Assembly: GCA_900498245.1 (NCBI GenBank)
Contig: LS998015.1
Location: 919,224 to 983,223 of the forward strand
Reading direction: 5' to 3'
Source of the DNA: Candidatus Zixiibacteriota bacterium
GTDB taxonomy: Bacteria; Zixibacteria; MSB-5A5; GN15; PGXB01
Length of the DNA stretch: 64,000 bases
A program made the translations under genes and the position numbers. How positions within the stretch are numbered: position 1 is the stretch's first letter; each line of letters starts with the position of its first letter. The notes under the pieces are model-generated. The model was not told the DNA's origin and ran no database searches. It was given only the letters and a program-made list of their open reading frames with translations. Shown piece by piece: positions 17,098 to 26,728 of the stretch.

Positions 17098-17745
17098 ATG
17101 GCCCAAATATTTCCCCGCTGGACCAATAAACTGCCCCCCCTGATGGCGGGCGGGGCCGCATTTTTAATTATTATAATCATAGGGGGATTCTGGTATTACG
17201 GTTCCCCGTGGTACTCCGATGTCGGCTACCGCCCCACCCAGCCGGTTCCCTACAGTCATAAATTGCACGCCGGAGATCTCGGTCTCGATTGCCGCTATTG
17301 CCATTCCGATGTCGAAATATCTCCGGTGGCCAATGTCCCGCCCACCCAAACCTGCATGAACTGCCACAAGATTATATTGCCGCAGAGCGAAAAATTGCTC
17401 CCGGTGCGGGAAAGTTGGGCCAAGCATCAGCCGATCCAGTGGATCCAGGTTCATAAACTGCCCGATTTTGTCTATTTTAATCACAGCGCCCACCTGAACG
17501 CCGGCGTGGGATGTTTCGATTGCCACGGCAATATCGCGCAAATGGAAGTGGTCACCCAGCAGAAACCGTTGAGCATGTCCTGGTGCCTGGACTGTCATCG
17601 TAATCCCGACATGCACCTTCGCCCCCGCGAGGACCTCACCAACATGAACTGGGTGCCGCCGGCCAATCAGAAAGATTTCGCCGCCCGGGTCATAAAAGAA
17701 AAAAATATCGCACCGCCAACCGATTGCTCGGGGTGTCACCGATGA
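17098..17745 (+). CDS. actA: Alternative complex III pentaheme cytochrome subunit ActA
   Basis: A 215-residue protein with an N-terminal membrane anchor (residues 12-32) followed by five CxxCH motifs: CRYCH, CMNCH, CFDCH, CLDCH and CSGCH. ActA of alternative complex III carries five c-type hemes and passes electrons from quinol towards the oxidase. The order actABCDEF followed by cox genes confirms the identity. The last heme motif is at the extreme C-terminus and the stop overlaps the actB ATG by four bases. Confidence 0.93.
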   Translation: MAQIFPRWTNKLPPLMAGGAAFLIIIIIGGFWYYGSPWYSDVGYRPTQPVPYSHKLHAGDLGLDCRYCHSDVEISPVANVPPTQTCMNCHKIILPQSEKLLPVRESWAKHQPIQWIQVHKLPDFVYFNHSAHLNAGVGCFDCHGNIAQMEVVTQQKPLSMSWCLDCHRNPDMHLRPREDLTNMNWVPPANQKDFAARVIKEKNIAPPTDCSGCHR

Positions 17746-20732
17746 GTGATGAATTAAAATATGGCGGAAAGGAATACTGGCGAAGTTTCGACCAGCTGGC
17801 CGAGACTCCCGAATTCCAGGAGTTATTGCACCGGGAATTCCCCGAACATGCTTGGGAACTTGATAACGGGATGTCGCGCCGGAATTTTCTCTCTTTAATG
17901 GGGGCCTCGGTGGCTATGGCCGGCCTGGCCGGATGCCGCCGCCCGGTGGAAAAGATTCTTCCCTATGTCAGCCAGCCGGAAGAAATTATTCCCGGTGTCG
18001 CCCAGCATTATGCCACGACCATGCCTCTGGGTCTTAATGCTTACGGTTTGGTGGTGGAGACTCACGAAGGCCGGCCCACCAAAATCGAAGGGAATCCGCT
18101 TCATCCTTCCACTCTCGGGGCCGCCAGTGCTATCATGCAGGCGTCGATCCTCGGGATGTACGATCCCGATCGCTCCAAACGTCTCCTCCAAAAAGGGGAT
18201 GAAAAGGAATGGATTGATTTCGTCTCATTCTGGAGAGAGTTATACCAGTCTTATCTGCAAAATAGGGGAAAAGGACTGGCAGTTCTCACCGAATCCTTTG
18301 CCTCCCCGACCCTGGCCAAATTGATCGAGACCTTCCGGAGCCAATTCCCCGCGGCCGCTTTTATCTCTTGGGAACCGGTAAGCGATGAAAATCTGTATGA
18401 GGGGACAAAAACGGCCGCCGGTGCATATCTTCAGCCGGTTCACTACTATGACAGGGCCCGTGTCATTCTCTCTCTGGACTCGGACTTTCTGCAGACTGAG
18501 GGGGAAAATGTCGCGGCCACCCGGCATTTTGCCGATGGCCGCCGTCTTGTGACCGAAAAAGATGCGATGAATCGTCTCTATATGGTCGAAAGCAACTACT
18601 CCTTGACCGGAGGGATGGCCGATCATCGTCTGCGCCTGGCCTCTCGTCATATCGGGCCGTTCGTCATGGCCCTGACCCGGGAATTAAAAACCCTGGGGTT
18701 GGCGGTCGGAATTGACGCCCGAATCGATTACCCCGAGAATTTCTTCGATAAAAAATGGCTCAACGTGGTCGCCCGCGACTTACTGCGCTCCCAGGGACAA
18801 TCGCTCCTTGTCGCCGGCCGCAGACAGCCGTCCTATGTCCATGAAATTGTCCTGGCCCTCAATCATGGCCTCGGCAATACCGGGCAGACCGTATCATATC
18901 GCAGGGCAATTGATTCCGAAATGCCGTCGACCGCCGCTCTCTCAGGTTTGGTTGATAGTGTCAATCGCGGCGAAATTGAGACCCTCATTATATTGGGCGG
19001 AAATCCTGTCTATAACGCCCCTGTCGATCTGAAATTTCCCGAGGCCCTTAAAAAAGCAGGACACGTTATTCATCTTGGCCTCTATAACGATGAGACCGGC
19101 AAAATATCCGAATGGCATATCCCGCAGAGCCACTATCTGGAAAGTTGGGGCGATGCCCGGGCCGCCGACGGAACCGTCAGCGTCATTCAGCCGATGATCG
19201 AACCGCTTTATGGCGGTCATAGTGCTGTCGAACTCTTAAACCTGATCGTCACCGGCCACGACCAAGGCGGTTATGACATCGTTCGGAATCGCTGGTCCGA
19301 CATTCTGAATGGGTTAACCTTTGAATCGGTGTGGCAGAAAGTCCTGCATGACGGACTGCTTTCGAACAGCGCCGTGCCACCCCAGACGATCACCTTGAAT
19401 TTTGCCGCGATTGAGTCCGATATCAATCGATCGCTTCCGTCATACAAACAACTCGATTCCGGGAATATGGAAGTCGTTTTCGCCGCTTCGCCGGCAATGT
19501 TCGACGGGCGCTTCGCCAATATCGGCTGGCTGCAGGAATTGCCCGATTCCATTACCAAAATCACCTGGGATAATCCCGTTTTAATCAGTCATCGCACCGC
19601 GCAAGCCCTGAAAGTGGAAAGCGGAGACCTGGTGCAGTTGGAATGGCAGGGGAATAAAATGGAAGCGGCCGTTTATGTCCTCCCCGGCCACGCCGACAAC
19701 TCCGTCACCCTGCAATTGGGATATGGCCAAAGCGGACTGGGGCGAATTGCCGATGGGGTCGGATTTGATACCTATAGACTGCGCCAGTCCCAAAATAAAG
19801 ATTTCGGCGACGGTCTAATCGTGACAAAGACCGGGAGAACCTATAAACTCTCGACCACGCAGAATCATCAGACCATGGAAGGGCGGCCGATGGTTCGCGA
19901 AGGCACGATTGATGAATACCGTCAACGGCCCAATTTCGCCGCCGAGATGGTCAAACTTCCCCTGATTGAATCAATTTTCACGGAACACAAGTATGATACC
20001 GGGTACCAGTGGGGCATGACCGTCGACCTCAACGCCTGCACCGGCTGCAACGCCTGCACCATCGCCTGTCAGAGCGAGAACAATATCCCGATCGTCGGCA
20101 AAGAACAGGTGTCGCGGGGGCGGGAGATGCACTGGATCCGGAATGACCGCTATTTTGTCGGCGATACTGATACTCCCGAAATGGCCCATCAGGTGGTGGC
20201 CTGCCAGCAGTGTGAAAACGCCCCGTGCGAGACCGTCTGCCCGGTGGCGGCCACCGTGCATGACCATGAAGGTTTGAATGTCATGACCTATAACCGCTGT
20301 ATCGGCACCCGCTACTGCTCCAATAATTGTCCGTACAAAGTGCGGCGCTTCAACTTCTTTAACTATACCAATAAACTGCCTCAAACCATAAAGATGGCCC
20401 AGAACCCGGATGTCACCGTCCGGTTCCGCGGCGTCATGGAAAAATGCACCTTCTGCGTCCAGCGCATCGTGCGCGGCAAGGATAAGGCGAAACTGGAGGG
20501 ACGAGAGGTCCGCGACGGTGAAATTATCACCGCCTGTCAGCAAACCTGCCCGGCACAGGCTATTGTCTTCGGCAATATTAACGACCCGGATAGCCGGGTT
20601 TCGCAAATAAAGAAAAGTAACAGAAATTACCAGATCCTGGCGGAATTGAACACCAAGCCGCGCAATTCCTATCTGGCGCGGATTCGCAATCCCCACCCGG
20701 AACTGGAAAACCATAAACCTGTTACAGGATAA
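17742..20732 (+). CDS. actB: Alternative complex III subunit ActB (molybdopterin-like plus Fe-S domains)
   Basis: A 996-residue protein. Near residue 46 it has a Tat-type signal, MSRRNFLSLMGASVAMAGLAGC, whose Cys could also be lipidated. A molybdopterin-oxidoreductase-like domain that in this family has no cofactor follows to about residue 700. The C-terminal NrfC/HybA-like domain has four cluster sites: CTGCNACTIAC, CQQCENAPCETVC, CIGTRYCSNNC and CTFCVQRI...CQQTC. This ferredoxin arm sits outside the membrane in complex III. The start overlaps actA (ATGA). No truncation or missing cluster Cys was seen. Confidence 0.95.
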   Translation: MSDELKYGGKEYWRSFDQLAETPEFQELLHREFPEHAWELDNGMSRRNFLSLMGASVAMAGLAGCRRPVEKILPYVSQPEEIIPGVAQHYATTMPLGLNAYGLVVETHEGRPTKIEGNPLHPSTLGAASAIMQASILGMYDPDRSKRLLQKGDEKEWIDFVSFWRELYQSYLQNRGKGLAVLTESFASPTLAKLIETFRSQFPAAAFISWEPVSDENLYEGTKTAAGAYLQPVHYYDRARVILSLDSDFLQTEGENVAATRHFADGRRLVTEKDAMNRLYMVESNYSLTGGMADHRLRLASRHIGPFVMALTRELKTLGLAVGIDARIDYPENFFDKKWLNVVARDLLRSQGQSLLVAGRRQPSYVHEIVLALNHGLGNTGQTVSYRRAIDSEMPSTAALSGLVDSVNRGEIETLIILGGNPVYNAPVDLKFPEALKKAGHVIHLGLYNDETGKISEWHIPQSHYLESWGDARAADGTVSVIQPMIEPLYGGHSAVELLNLIVTGHDQGGYDIVRNRWSDILNGLTFESVWQKVLHDGLLSNSAVPPQTITLNFAAIESDINRSLPSYKQLDSGNMEVVFAASPAMFDGRFANIGWLQELPDSITKITWDNPVLISHRTAQALKVESGDLVQLEWQGNKMEAAVYVLPGHADNSVTLQLGYGQSGLGRIADGVGFDTYRLRQSQNKDFGDGLIVTKTGRTYKLSTTQNHQTMEGRPMVREGTIDEYRQRPNFAAEMVKLPLIESIFTEHKYDTGYQWGMTVDLNACTGCNACTIACQSENNIPIVGKEQVSRGREMHWIRNDRYFVGDTDTPEMAHQVVACQQCENAPCETVCPVAATVHDHEGLNVMTYNRCIGTRYCSNNCPYKVRRFNFFNYTNKLPQTIKMAQNPDVTVRFRGVMEKCTFCVQRIVRGKDKAKLEGREVRDGEIITACQQTCPAQAIVFGNINDPDSRVSQIKKSNRNYQILAELNTKPRNSYLARIRNPHPELENHKPVTG

Positions 20733-20756
20733 TAATTGCTTTAAGAATAGGGAAGA

Positions 20757-22166
20757 GTGAGTTCGAATATTTCAGATCCGGGCCGCCTGTATATCGATGA
20801 GCCGCCGCTTGTAACCGGGAACCAGACTTTCGCCTCCGTCACGGAGAAAATCAGCAGTATTACGGAGCGAAAAGTCTCGAAATACTGGTACCTGGCCATC
20901 TCCATCACCGGCGCCATGACCGGCCTGCTTTTTATTTCCATTGGATACCTGGTCTGGGAAGGAATCGGTATCTGGGGCGTCATGATCCCGGTCGGCTGGG
21001 GCTGGGCGATCGTCAACTTTGTTTTCTGGGTCGGTATCGGCCATGCCGGAACCCTGATCTCGGCCATTCTCTATCTGCTCCGCCAGCATTGGCGCACCTC
21101 CATAAATCGCTTCGCCGAGGCGATGACACTCTTCGCCGTAATTTGCGCCCTTATTTTCCCCGGCGTGCATGTCGGACGGGTCTGGGTCGCCTACTGGCTG
21201 GCCCCGGTTCCGAATCAGATGGGTCTCTGGCCCAATTTCCGCAGTCCCCTGTTATGGGATTTCTTTGCCGTCGGCACCTATTTTACCGCCTCTCTTCTTT
21301 TCTGGTACACCGGCCTGATTCCCGATCTGGCCACTTTACGTAACCGGGCCGTCAAGAGAATTAAGAAAATTCTGTTCGGGATATTATCGTTAGGCTGGCG
21401 CGGCGGCAATCGCCAGTGGAAACATTATGAACTGGCGTACCTGATTCTGGCCGGAATCTCCACGCCGCTGGTTCTTTCGGTGCATAGCGTTGTCAGTACC
21501 GATTTTGCCGTAAGTATCCTTCCCGGCTGGCACTCGACCATTTTCCCACCCTATTTTGTGGCCGGGGCGATATTTTCCGGATTCGCCATGGTCGTCACTC
21601 TGGGGATTATCGCGCGTCAGGCCTTCCAACTCGAAGACTTTATAACGATCAACCATCTCGAAAAAATGGCCAAAATCATGATGGTGACCGGTATGATGGT
21701 CGGATATGCCTATCTGATCGAATTTTTCATGGCCTGGTACAGCGGCAATGAGTACGAGGCGTTCACCTATCTCAACCGGGCCTTCGGACCGTACGCCTGG
21801 GCCTACTGGATAATGTTCCTCTGCAATGTGATTGTGCCGCAGATTTACTGGGTCAAGAAGTTCCGCACCAGTATTCCGATTTTATTTGTCTCATCGATCC
21901 TTGTCAATGTCGGCATGTGGTTCGAGAGATTCGTTATCGTAATAACATCACTCTCGCGAGATTTTATGCCGGCCAATTGGGGATACTACAAACCGACCTT
22001 CTGGGATATCTCGACTTTCGTCGGTTCCGTCGGCTTGTTCCTGACCCTTTTCTTGCTCTTCGTCCGCTACCTCCCGATTATTGCCATGTCGGAAGTCAAA
22101 GGGGTTCTGCCCGCCGCCAATCCTCATAATTATGGGGGTGAACATGCTGGGGGAGGGGAGAAATAA
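20757..22166 (+). CDS. actC: Alternative complex III quinol-binding membrane subunit ActC
   Basis: A 469-residue NrfD/PsrC-family integral membrane protein with about ten helices (for example [23 protein letters not shown] and [14 protein letters not shown]). NrfD-type subunits bind quinol at the membrane surface. It starts with GTG at 20757 behind AGGGAAGA, 24 bases after actB, and its stop overlaps the ATG of actD. Confidence 0.93.
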   Translation: MSSNISDPGRLYIDEPPLVTGNQTFASVTEKISSITERKVSKYWYLAISITGAMTGLLFISIGYLVWEGIGIWGVMIPVGWGWAIVNFVFWVGIGHAGTLISAILYLLRQHWRTSINRFAEAMTLFAVICALIFPGVHVGRVWVAYWLAPVPNQMGLWPNFRSPLLWDFFAVGTYFTASLLFWYTGLIPDLATLRNRAVKRIKKILFGILSLGWRGGNRQWKHYELAYLILAGISTPLVLSVHSVVSTDFAVSILPGWHSTIFPPYFVAGAIFSGFAMVVTLGIIARQAFQLEDFITINHLEKMAKIMMVTGMMVGYAYLIEFFMAWYSGNEYEAFTYLNRAFGPYAWAYWIMFLCNVIVPQIYWVKKFRTSIPILFVSSILVNVGMWFERFVIVITSLSRDFMPANWGYYKPTFWDISTFVGSVGLFLTLFLLFVRYLPIIAMSEVKGVLPAANPHNYGGEHAGGGEK

Positions 22167-22711
22167 TGCTCGGAACTCCGAAAAAAACCGATTTCATCCT
22201 GGCGGAATTTTCCGACCCGGCGGCCCTGATTGAGGGCGCGAAAAAAATGCGCGATGCCGGATACAAGAAATTCGATTGTCATTCCCCCTTCCCGATTCAT
22301 GGAATGGATCGGGCCATGGGACTCAAACGATCCCCGATCGGATGGATCGCCGGTCTCTGGGCGATTATCGGGGCCGGCGGCGGTTTGGCCCTGCAGTGGT
22401 ACGCCATGTCGGTCAGTTACCCGCTTGTCATCGCCGGCAAGCCGTATTTCGCTTTTCAGGCCTATGTCCCGGTGACATTCGCCTTCGGCGTTTTGGGCGG
22501 AGCTTTTGCCTCCCTCTTCGGCATGCTGATAATCAACCGCTTGCCACGGCTGAATCATCCCTTATTCAATTCGGAACGATTCAAGCGTCTGACTGTTGAT
22601 GCCTTCTTCATAAGTCTGGAATCGGATGATCCGTTGTATGATGAAAGCAAATCCCCGGCATTCCTGGAATCTGCCGGCGGTAAAAATATTGAAATTTTGA
22701 GGGACGAATGA
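22166..22711 (+). CDS. actD: Alternative complex III subunit ActD (DUF3341)
   Basis: A 181-residue protein with a soluble N-terminal part (FILAEFSDPAALIEGAKKMRDAGYKKFDCHSPFPIHGMD) and two membrane helices (around 55-75 and 95-120). This is the DUF3341 family, the ActD subunit that contacts ActC and ActF. Its ATG overlaps the actC stop and its own stop overlaps the actE start. Confidence 0.93.
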   Translation: MLGTPKKTDFILAEFSDPAALIEGAKKMRDAGYKKFDCHSPFPIHGMDRAMGLKRSPIGWIAGLWAIIGAGGGLALQWYAMSVSYPLVIAGKPYFAFQAYVPVTFAFGVLGGAFASLFGMLIINRLPRLNHPLFNSERFKRLTVDAFFISLESDDPLYDESKSPAFLESAGGKNIEILRDE

Positions 22712-23331
22712 AATCCGGAATTCAAAATATCTGGTTGATTTTCCTGTCGGGAGCCTTTCTATTGGCGGCCGTAATTGGTTGCGGCCGCGGCATTCCATTC
22801 GAAAAACCGCCGACTCATATCGACCGCGGCATGAGCGAACAGCCGAAATTTAAGCCCCAGTCGGAAAATGACTTTTTTGCCGATAAAGCGTCGATGCGGA
22901 TGCCGGTGCCGGGGACCGTTTCCCACGATGAACTGCGCGATAATACCGAATATTATTTAGGCAAAAATGCCAAGGGCGAGTTCCTTGCCAAAGCGCCGGT
23001 TCCTATCACCATGCAGAATCTCAAAAGAGGGCAGGAGCGGTTCAATATTTACTGCGCTCCCTGTCACAGCCGGGTCGGCGACGGCAAAGGGATTATGGTG
23101 AACCGCGGCTATCCCCCTCCGCCGTCATATCATGAAGAACGTCTTATCAAAATTCAGGATGGATATATTTTCGATGTCATAACCAATGGCATCCGCAATA
23201 TGCCGTCATACCGGCACCAGATTCCGGTCGCCGACCGCTGGGATATTGTCCTTTACGTGCGGGCTCTGCAGAGAAGTTGGAACGCCACCATTAACGACAT
23301 CCCGGAAGAATTGCGTCAGAATATCAGGTGA
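22708..23331 (+). CDS. actE: Alternative complex III monoheme cytochrome c lipoprotein ActE
   Basis: A 207-residue lipoprotein with lipobox AAVIGC near residue 25. One heme motif, CAPCHSRVGDGKG, follows at about residue 113, and the Met ligand is probably in IRNMPSYRHQI. ActE is the monoheme cytochrome that hands electrons to the oxidase or its cytochrome domain. The start overlaps actD by four bases. Confidence 0.93.
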   Translation: MKSGIQNIWLIFLSGAFLLAAVIGCGRGIPFEKPPTHIDRGMSEQPKFKPQSENDFFADKASMRMPVPGTVSHDELRDNTEYYLGKNAKGEFLAKAPVPITMQNLKRGQERFNIYCAPCHSRVGDGKGIMVNRGYPPPPSYHEERLIKIQDGYIFDVITNGIRNMPSYRHQIPVADRWDIVLYVRALQRSWNATINDIPEELRQNIR

Positions 23332-23336
23332 GAAAT

Positions 23337-24521
23337 ATGAAATTGGATATTCAAAAATTCACTTTGATCGACTCCGGCTCCCTCGGCAGGAATTCTCTGA
23401 TTGTCGGCATAATCGGCCTGGCTTTGTCGCTGGTCGGCTATTTCCTCAATAGCGGGCAATTTTTCCATTCTTATCTGGTGGCTTATACTTTCTGGCTCAG
23501 TATCGTTCTGGGAGCGCTGTTCTTTGTGATGCTCCATCATCTGGTGGGGGCCAAATGGAGTATCGTCATGCGCCGTCTGGCCGAAACCGTCTCGCAGGTC
23601 ATGCCTCTCATGGCGATTCTTTTTATCCCGGTCATAATCGGACTGCCTCATCTCTATGAATGGAGCCATAAGGATATCGTTGCCGATGACAAACTGCTGG
23701 CCGGGAAAGCCGCTTATTTGAATGTCGCCTTTTTCCTGATACGGGCGGTTGTCTATTTCGCGGTCTGGATTTTTCTCTCCCGGCGCCTGTACAAAATATC
23801 TCTGGAGCAGGACAGCGGCTTCAAACCGGAACAGGTTCGTAAATTTCGCGTCACCAGCGCTCCCGGAATCATTGCCTACGCTTTCACCGTGACCTTCGCC
23901 GCCTTCGACTGGCTGATGTCGCTCGCGCCCCATTGGTATTCGACCATTTACGGCGTCTATTATTTCAGCGGCGCGGTCGTAGGCGTCCTGGCGCTTTTTA
24001 TAATGGCTGTATATTTTCTGAGGCGGGATAACATCCTGTCTGAAAGCATCACGGTCGAGCATTATCACGATTTGGGGAAATTGCTCTTTGCCTTTACTAT
24101 CTTCTGGGCCTATATCGCTTTTTCCCAGTATCTGCTTATATGGTACGCTAATATTCCGGAAGAAACCATCTGGTACCGCAACCGCTGGGAAGGCACCTGG
24201 AAGGCAGTTTCGCTGATTATTGTCTTCGGCCATTTCGTGGTACCGTTTTTCATTCTTATTACCAGGTCCGCGAAACGCAACCCGGCCTTTTTGGCCGTCA
24301 TGGCCCTCTGGATGTTCCTGATGCATTGGGTCGATATCTACTGGCTCGTCGTGCCTTCGCTTCATCATGGAGGAGCCGTCATTACTTGGATCGATATCAC
24401 CGCCATGGCGGGAATCGGAGGACTGTTCCTCTGGTATTTCTGGAGACTATTTTCAGCCCGGCCGCTTTTGGCAGTGGGCGACCCGCATCTGCGCGAATCG
24501 GTGGAGTTTATAAACAGTTAG
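23337..24521 (+). CDS. actF: Alternative complex III membrane subunit ActF
   Basis: A 394-residue NrfD-like membrane protein with about ten helices; typical blocks are GLPHLYEWSHKD, AFDWLMSLAPHWYSTIYGVYYFSG and YLLIWYANIPEETIWY. ActF is the second quinol-side membrane subunit, homologous to ActC. The ATG at 23337 is preferred over a GTG at 23328, because AGGTGA at 23326-23331 then sits five bases upstream. Confidence 0.93.
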   Translation: MKLDIQKFTLIDSGSLGRNSLIVGIIGLALSLVGYFLNSGQFFHSYLVAYTFWLSIVLGALFFVMLHHLVGAKWSIVMRRLAETVSQVMPLMAILFIPVIIGLPHLYEWSHKDIVADDKLLAGKAAYLNVAFFLIRAVVYFAVWIFLSRRLYKISLEQDSGFKPEQVRKFRVTSAPGIIAYAFTVTFAAFDWLMSLAPHWYSTIYGVYYFSGAVVGVLALFIMAVYFLRRDNILSESITVEHYHDLGKLLFAFTIFWAYIAFSQYLLIWYANIPEETIWYRNRWEGTWKAVSLIIVFGHFVVPFFILITRSAKRNPAFLAVMALWMFLMHWVDIYWLVVPSLHHGGAVITWIDITAMAGIGGLFLWYFWRLFSARPLLAVGDPHLRESVEFINS

Positions 24522-24528
24522 GAATAAG

Positions 24529-24879
24529 ATGCCTGATATACCGGGAAATAAGCCTTCCGACGAAGGCTACGAGAAAAAAGATATCAATGTCGCCAAGGTC
24601 TTCATGTTTGTCGCCCTGGCGGCGGGGTTTCTGGTCGTGGCTATTTTGCTCCTCAATAATTATTTCACTGAAGCCACCGAGGAACAGGTATATAGCGCCG
24701 TTCTGAAACCGGAATCGGTGGCGTTGCGCGATCTCCGCGCCCGCGAGGACGGCATCCTTAATTCCTACAAACTCCTGGATTCGGCCAAAGGGATTTATCA
24801 AATTCCGATTGAACGCGCCATGAAGGTCATGGCCGATGAGGCGTTCCGCGAATCTCAAAAAGAAGAGAAGGCAAAATAA
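24529..24879 (+). CDS. Small single-span membrane protein of the act-cox operon
   Basis: A 116-residue protein with a charged N-terminus, one membrane helix (VFMFVALAAGFLVVAILLL, about residues 25-43) and a helical, charged, extracytoplasmic C-terminus. It sits between actF and a Sco gene with gaps of 7 and 0 bases. Operons of this kind often carry such a gene. It might be a structural or assembly factor of the complex III/oxidase supercomplex, but there is no motif to prove it. Confidence 0.75.
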   Translation: MPDIPGNKPSDEGYEKKDINVAKVFMFVALAAGFLVVAILLLNNYFTEATEEQVYSAVLKPESVALRDLRAREDGILNSYKLLDSAKGIYQIPIERAMKVMADEAFRESQKEEKAK

Positions 24880-25761
24880 ATGTCCGCTCACCCCAAAATA
24901 TTTCACTTCCGATATTTGCGGATGCTCGCGCCTGCCTTCATAATCCTGGTGGTTTCTTTGAATGGCCCGCAAATATTCGCCCAGGCGGTGCGCAATGATA
25001 TCTCGGAATTGAGAAAAATGGATGTTGTCGAGCATCCCGACGCCCGCATTCCGCTCGATTTGACTTTTGTCGATGATTCCGGCAAGACTGTCACAATCGG
25101 CGATTATTTCAATCAGGGGAAACCGGTCATTCTTGACATGGCCTACTACACCTGCCCCATGCTCTGCAATCTGGTTATGAACGGTATCGCTCAGGGAGTC
25201 AAACAAATCAACCTGCTCCCGGGGCGCGATTTTCAGATTGTCACCGTCAGCATCGATCCCCGTGATTCCGTATCGCTGGCGGCCGCCAAACGCGCCAATT
25301 ATCTCAAAAGCATCGGGAAACCGGGCATCGACGCCGGCTGGCGTTTCCTTACCGGGCCGGCGGAAAATTCCAAGGCTCTGGCCGATGCCCTTGGATTTGA
25401 ATATTATTATGATGAGGCAAAGGGGCAGTACGCCCATCCGGCCGTGATTTTCGTTCTGACCGCCGACGGCCGGATATCGCGATACCTGTATGGTATCGAA
25501 TTCAAGCCAAACGATTTACGGCTCGCTCTTTTGGAGGCCTCCGAAGGAAAAATCGGCAATACCGTCGATCGGATCTTATTGTACTGCTATCATTATGACC
25601 CGGAAGCAAAGGGTTATGTCCTCTTTGCCGCCAATGTGATGAAACTCGGCGGGCTGATTACACTCGTGCTTCTGACAGCGATTTTGGCCTTTCTCTGGAT
25701 TCGCGAACACCACAAAAAATCTGCCCACAAGACCGGAACAGTCGGGCAATCATTATTGTGA
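24880..25761 (+). CDS. Sco/SenC copper chaperone with C-terminal membrane helix
   Basis: A 293-residue protein with a signal sequence, a thioredoxin-like Sco domain and a C-terminal membrane helix (LGGLITLVLLTAILAFLWI). The copper-binding motif CPMLC (C-x-x-x-C) follows MAYYT, and the conserved His lies in YAHPAVIFVL. Sco proteins deliver copper to the CuA site of oxidase subunit II, which is encoded next. The C-terminal anchor differs from the second Sco gene, which has an N-terminal anchor. ATG at 24880 directly follows the previous stop. Confidence 0.92.
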   Translation: MSAHPKIFHFRYLRMLAPAFIILVVSLNGPQIFAQAVRNDISELRKMDVVEHPDARIPLDLTFVDDSGKTVTIGDYFNQGKPVILDMAYYTCPMLCNLVMNGIAQGVKQINLLPGRDFQIVTVSIDPRDSVSLAAAKRANYLKSIGKPGIDAGWRFLTGPAENSKALADALGFEYYYDEAKGQYAHPAVIFVLTADGRISRYLYGIEFKPNDLRLALLEASEGKIGNTVDRILLYCYHYDPEAKGYVLFAANVMKLGGLITLVLLTAILAFLWIREHHKKSAHKTGTVGQSLL

Positions 25762-25775
25762 GAAGAAAATAAATT

Positions 25776-26717
25776 ATGGATACGTCCGGGACTTTATTCA
25801 TGCCGCCTCAGCATTCGACCTTTGCGGGACAGGTCGATTCTCTTTTCTATTTCATATTGTACGCCGCCAGTGTTTTCTTCGCGATTGTCGTATTCGGAAT
25901 AATCTACTTTGCCGTCCGTTACCGGCGGGGCCATAAAAAACCGGCCAAGCCCGGTCCCGACCATAATACGGCTCTTGAAATCATCTGGACCCTTATCCCG
26001 ACCATACTCGTGGTTATCGTCTTTTTCCGCGGCTTCAAAATTTATCTGGAAATGAATGTTCCTCCCAAGGACGCCATGGAAATCAAAGTTACCGGCCAGA
26101 AATGGTTCTGGTCGTTCGATTATCCCAACGGCGCCAGCACCGTCAACGAACTGGATGTCCCCGTCGGTAAACCGGTCAAGCTTTTGATGTCATCGCGCGA
26201 TGTTATTCACGGCTTCTATATCCCGGACTTTCGTATCAAGGCCGATGTCGTTCCCAATCGCTATACGATTACCTGGTTTCAGGCCACCCAGACCGGAACT
26301 TTTAATCTCTTTTGTACCCAGTATTGCGGAAAGGGCCACTCGGAAATGATCGCGAAAGTGAAAGTGATGGGGGAGAGGGAATACGACGAATGGCTGGCCT
26401 CCGGAACCAAAGCCGGCGAGGGAATGTCCCTGGCCGATTTCGGTGCCAAGTTGTATGTTTCCAAGGCCTGTGCTACCTGCCATAATGTCGATGGCACCGC
26501 CAATGTCGGCCCCACCTTCAAGGGGATTTTTGGCCACCCGGTGAAACTTTCCGACGGTTCCTCGGTTATGGTTGACGAAAACTATATTCGCGAGTCGATT
26601 CTGAACCCGCAGGCCAAAATCGTCGCCGGCTACCAGCCGGTCATGCCGACTTTTCAGGGGGTGCTGAATGACCGCGAGGTCGATGCCTTGACGGCCTATA
26701 TTAAGACGCTGAAATAA
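25776..26717 (+). CDS. coxB: Cytochrome c oxidase subunit II with fused cytochrome c domain
   Basis: A 313-residue protein. Two N-terminal membrane helices are followed by a cupredoxin domain with the CuA ligands (His in [23 protein letters not shown]) and, from about residue 225, a cytochrome c domain with CATCH and probable Met ligand in PVMPTFQG. The fusion makes this a caa3-type oxidase, as in Rhodothermus and Thermus. Electrons enter from ActE or directly from complex III. Confidence 0.95.
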   Translation: MDTSGTLFMPPQHSTFAGQVDSLFYFILYAASVFFAIVVFGIIYFAVRYRRGHKKPAKPGPDHNTALEIIWTLIPTILVVIVFFRGFKIYLEMNVPPKDAMEIKVTGQKWFWSFDYPNGASTVNELDVPVGKPVKLLMSSRDVIHGFYIPDFRIKADVVPNRYTITWFQATQTGTFNLFCTQYCGKGHSEMIAKVKVMGEREYDEWLASGTKAGEGMSLADFGAKLYVSKACATCHNVDGTANVGPTFKGIFGHPVKLSDGSSVMVDENYIRESILNPQAKIVAGYQPVMPTFQGVLNDREVDALTAYIKTLK

Positions 26718-26728
26718 AAGGAATTTTG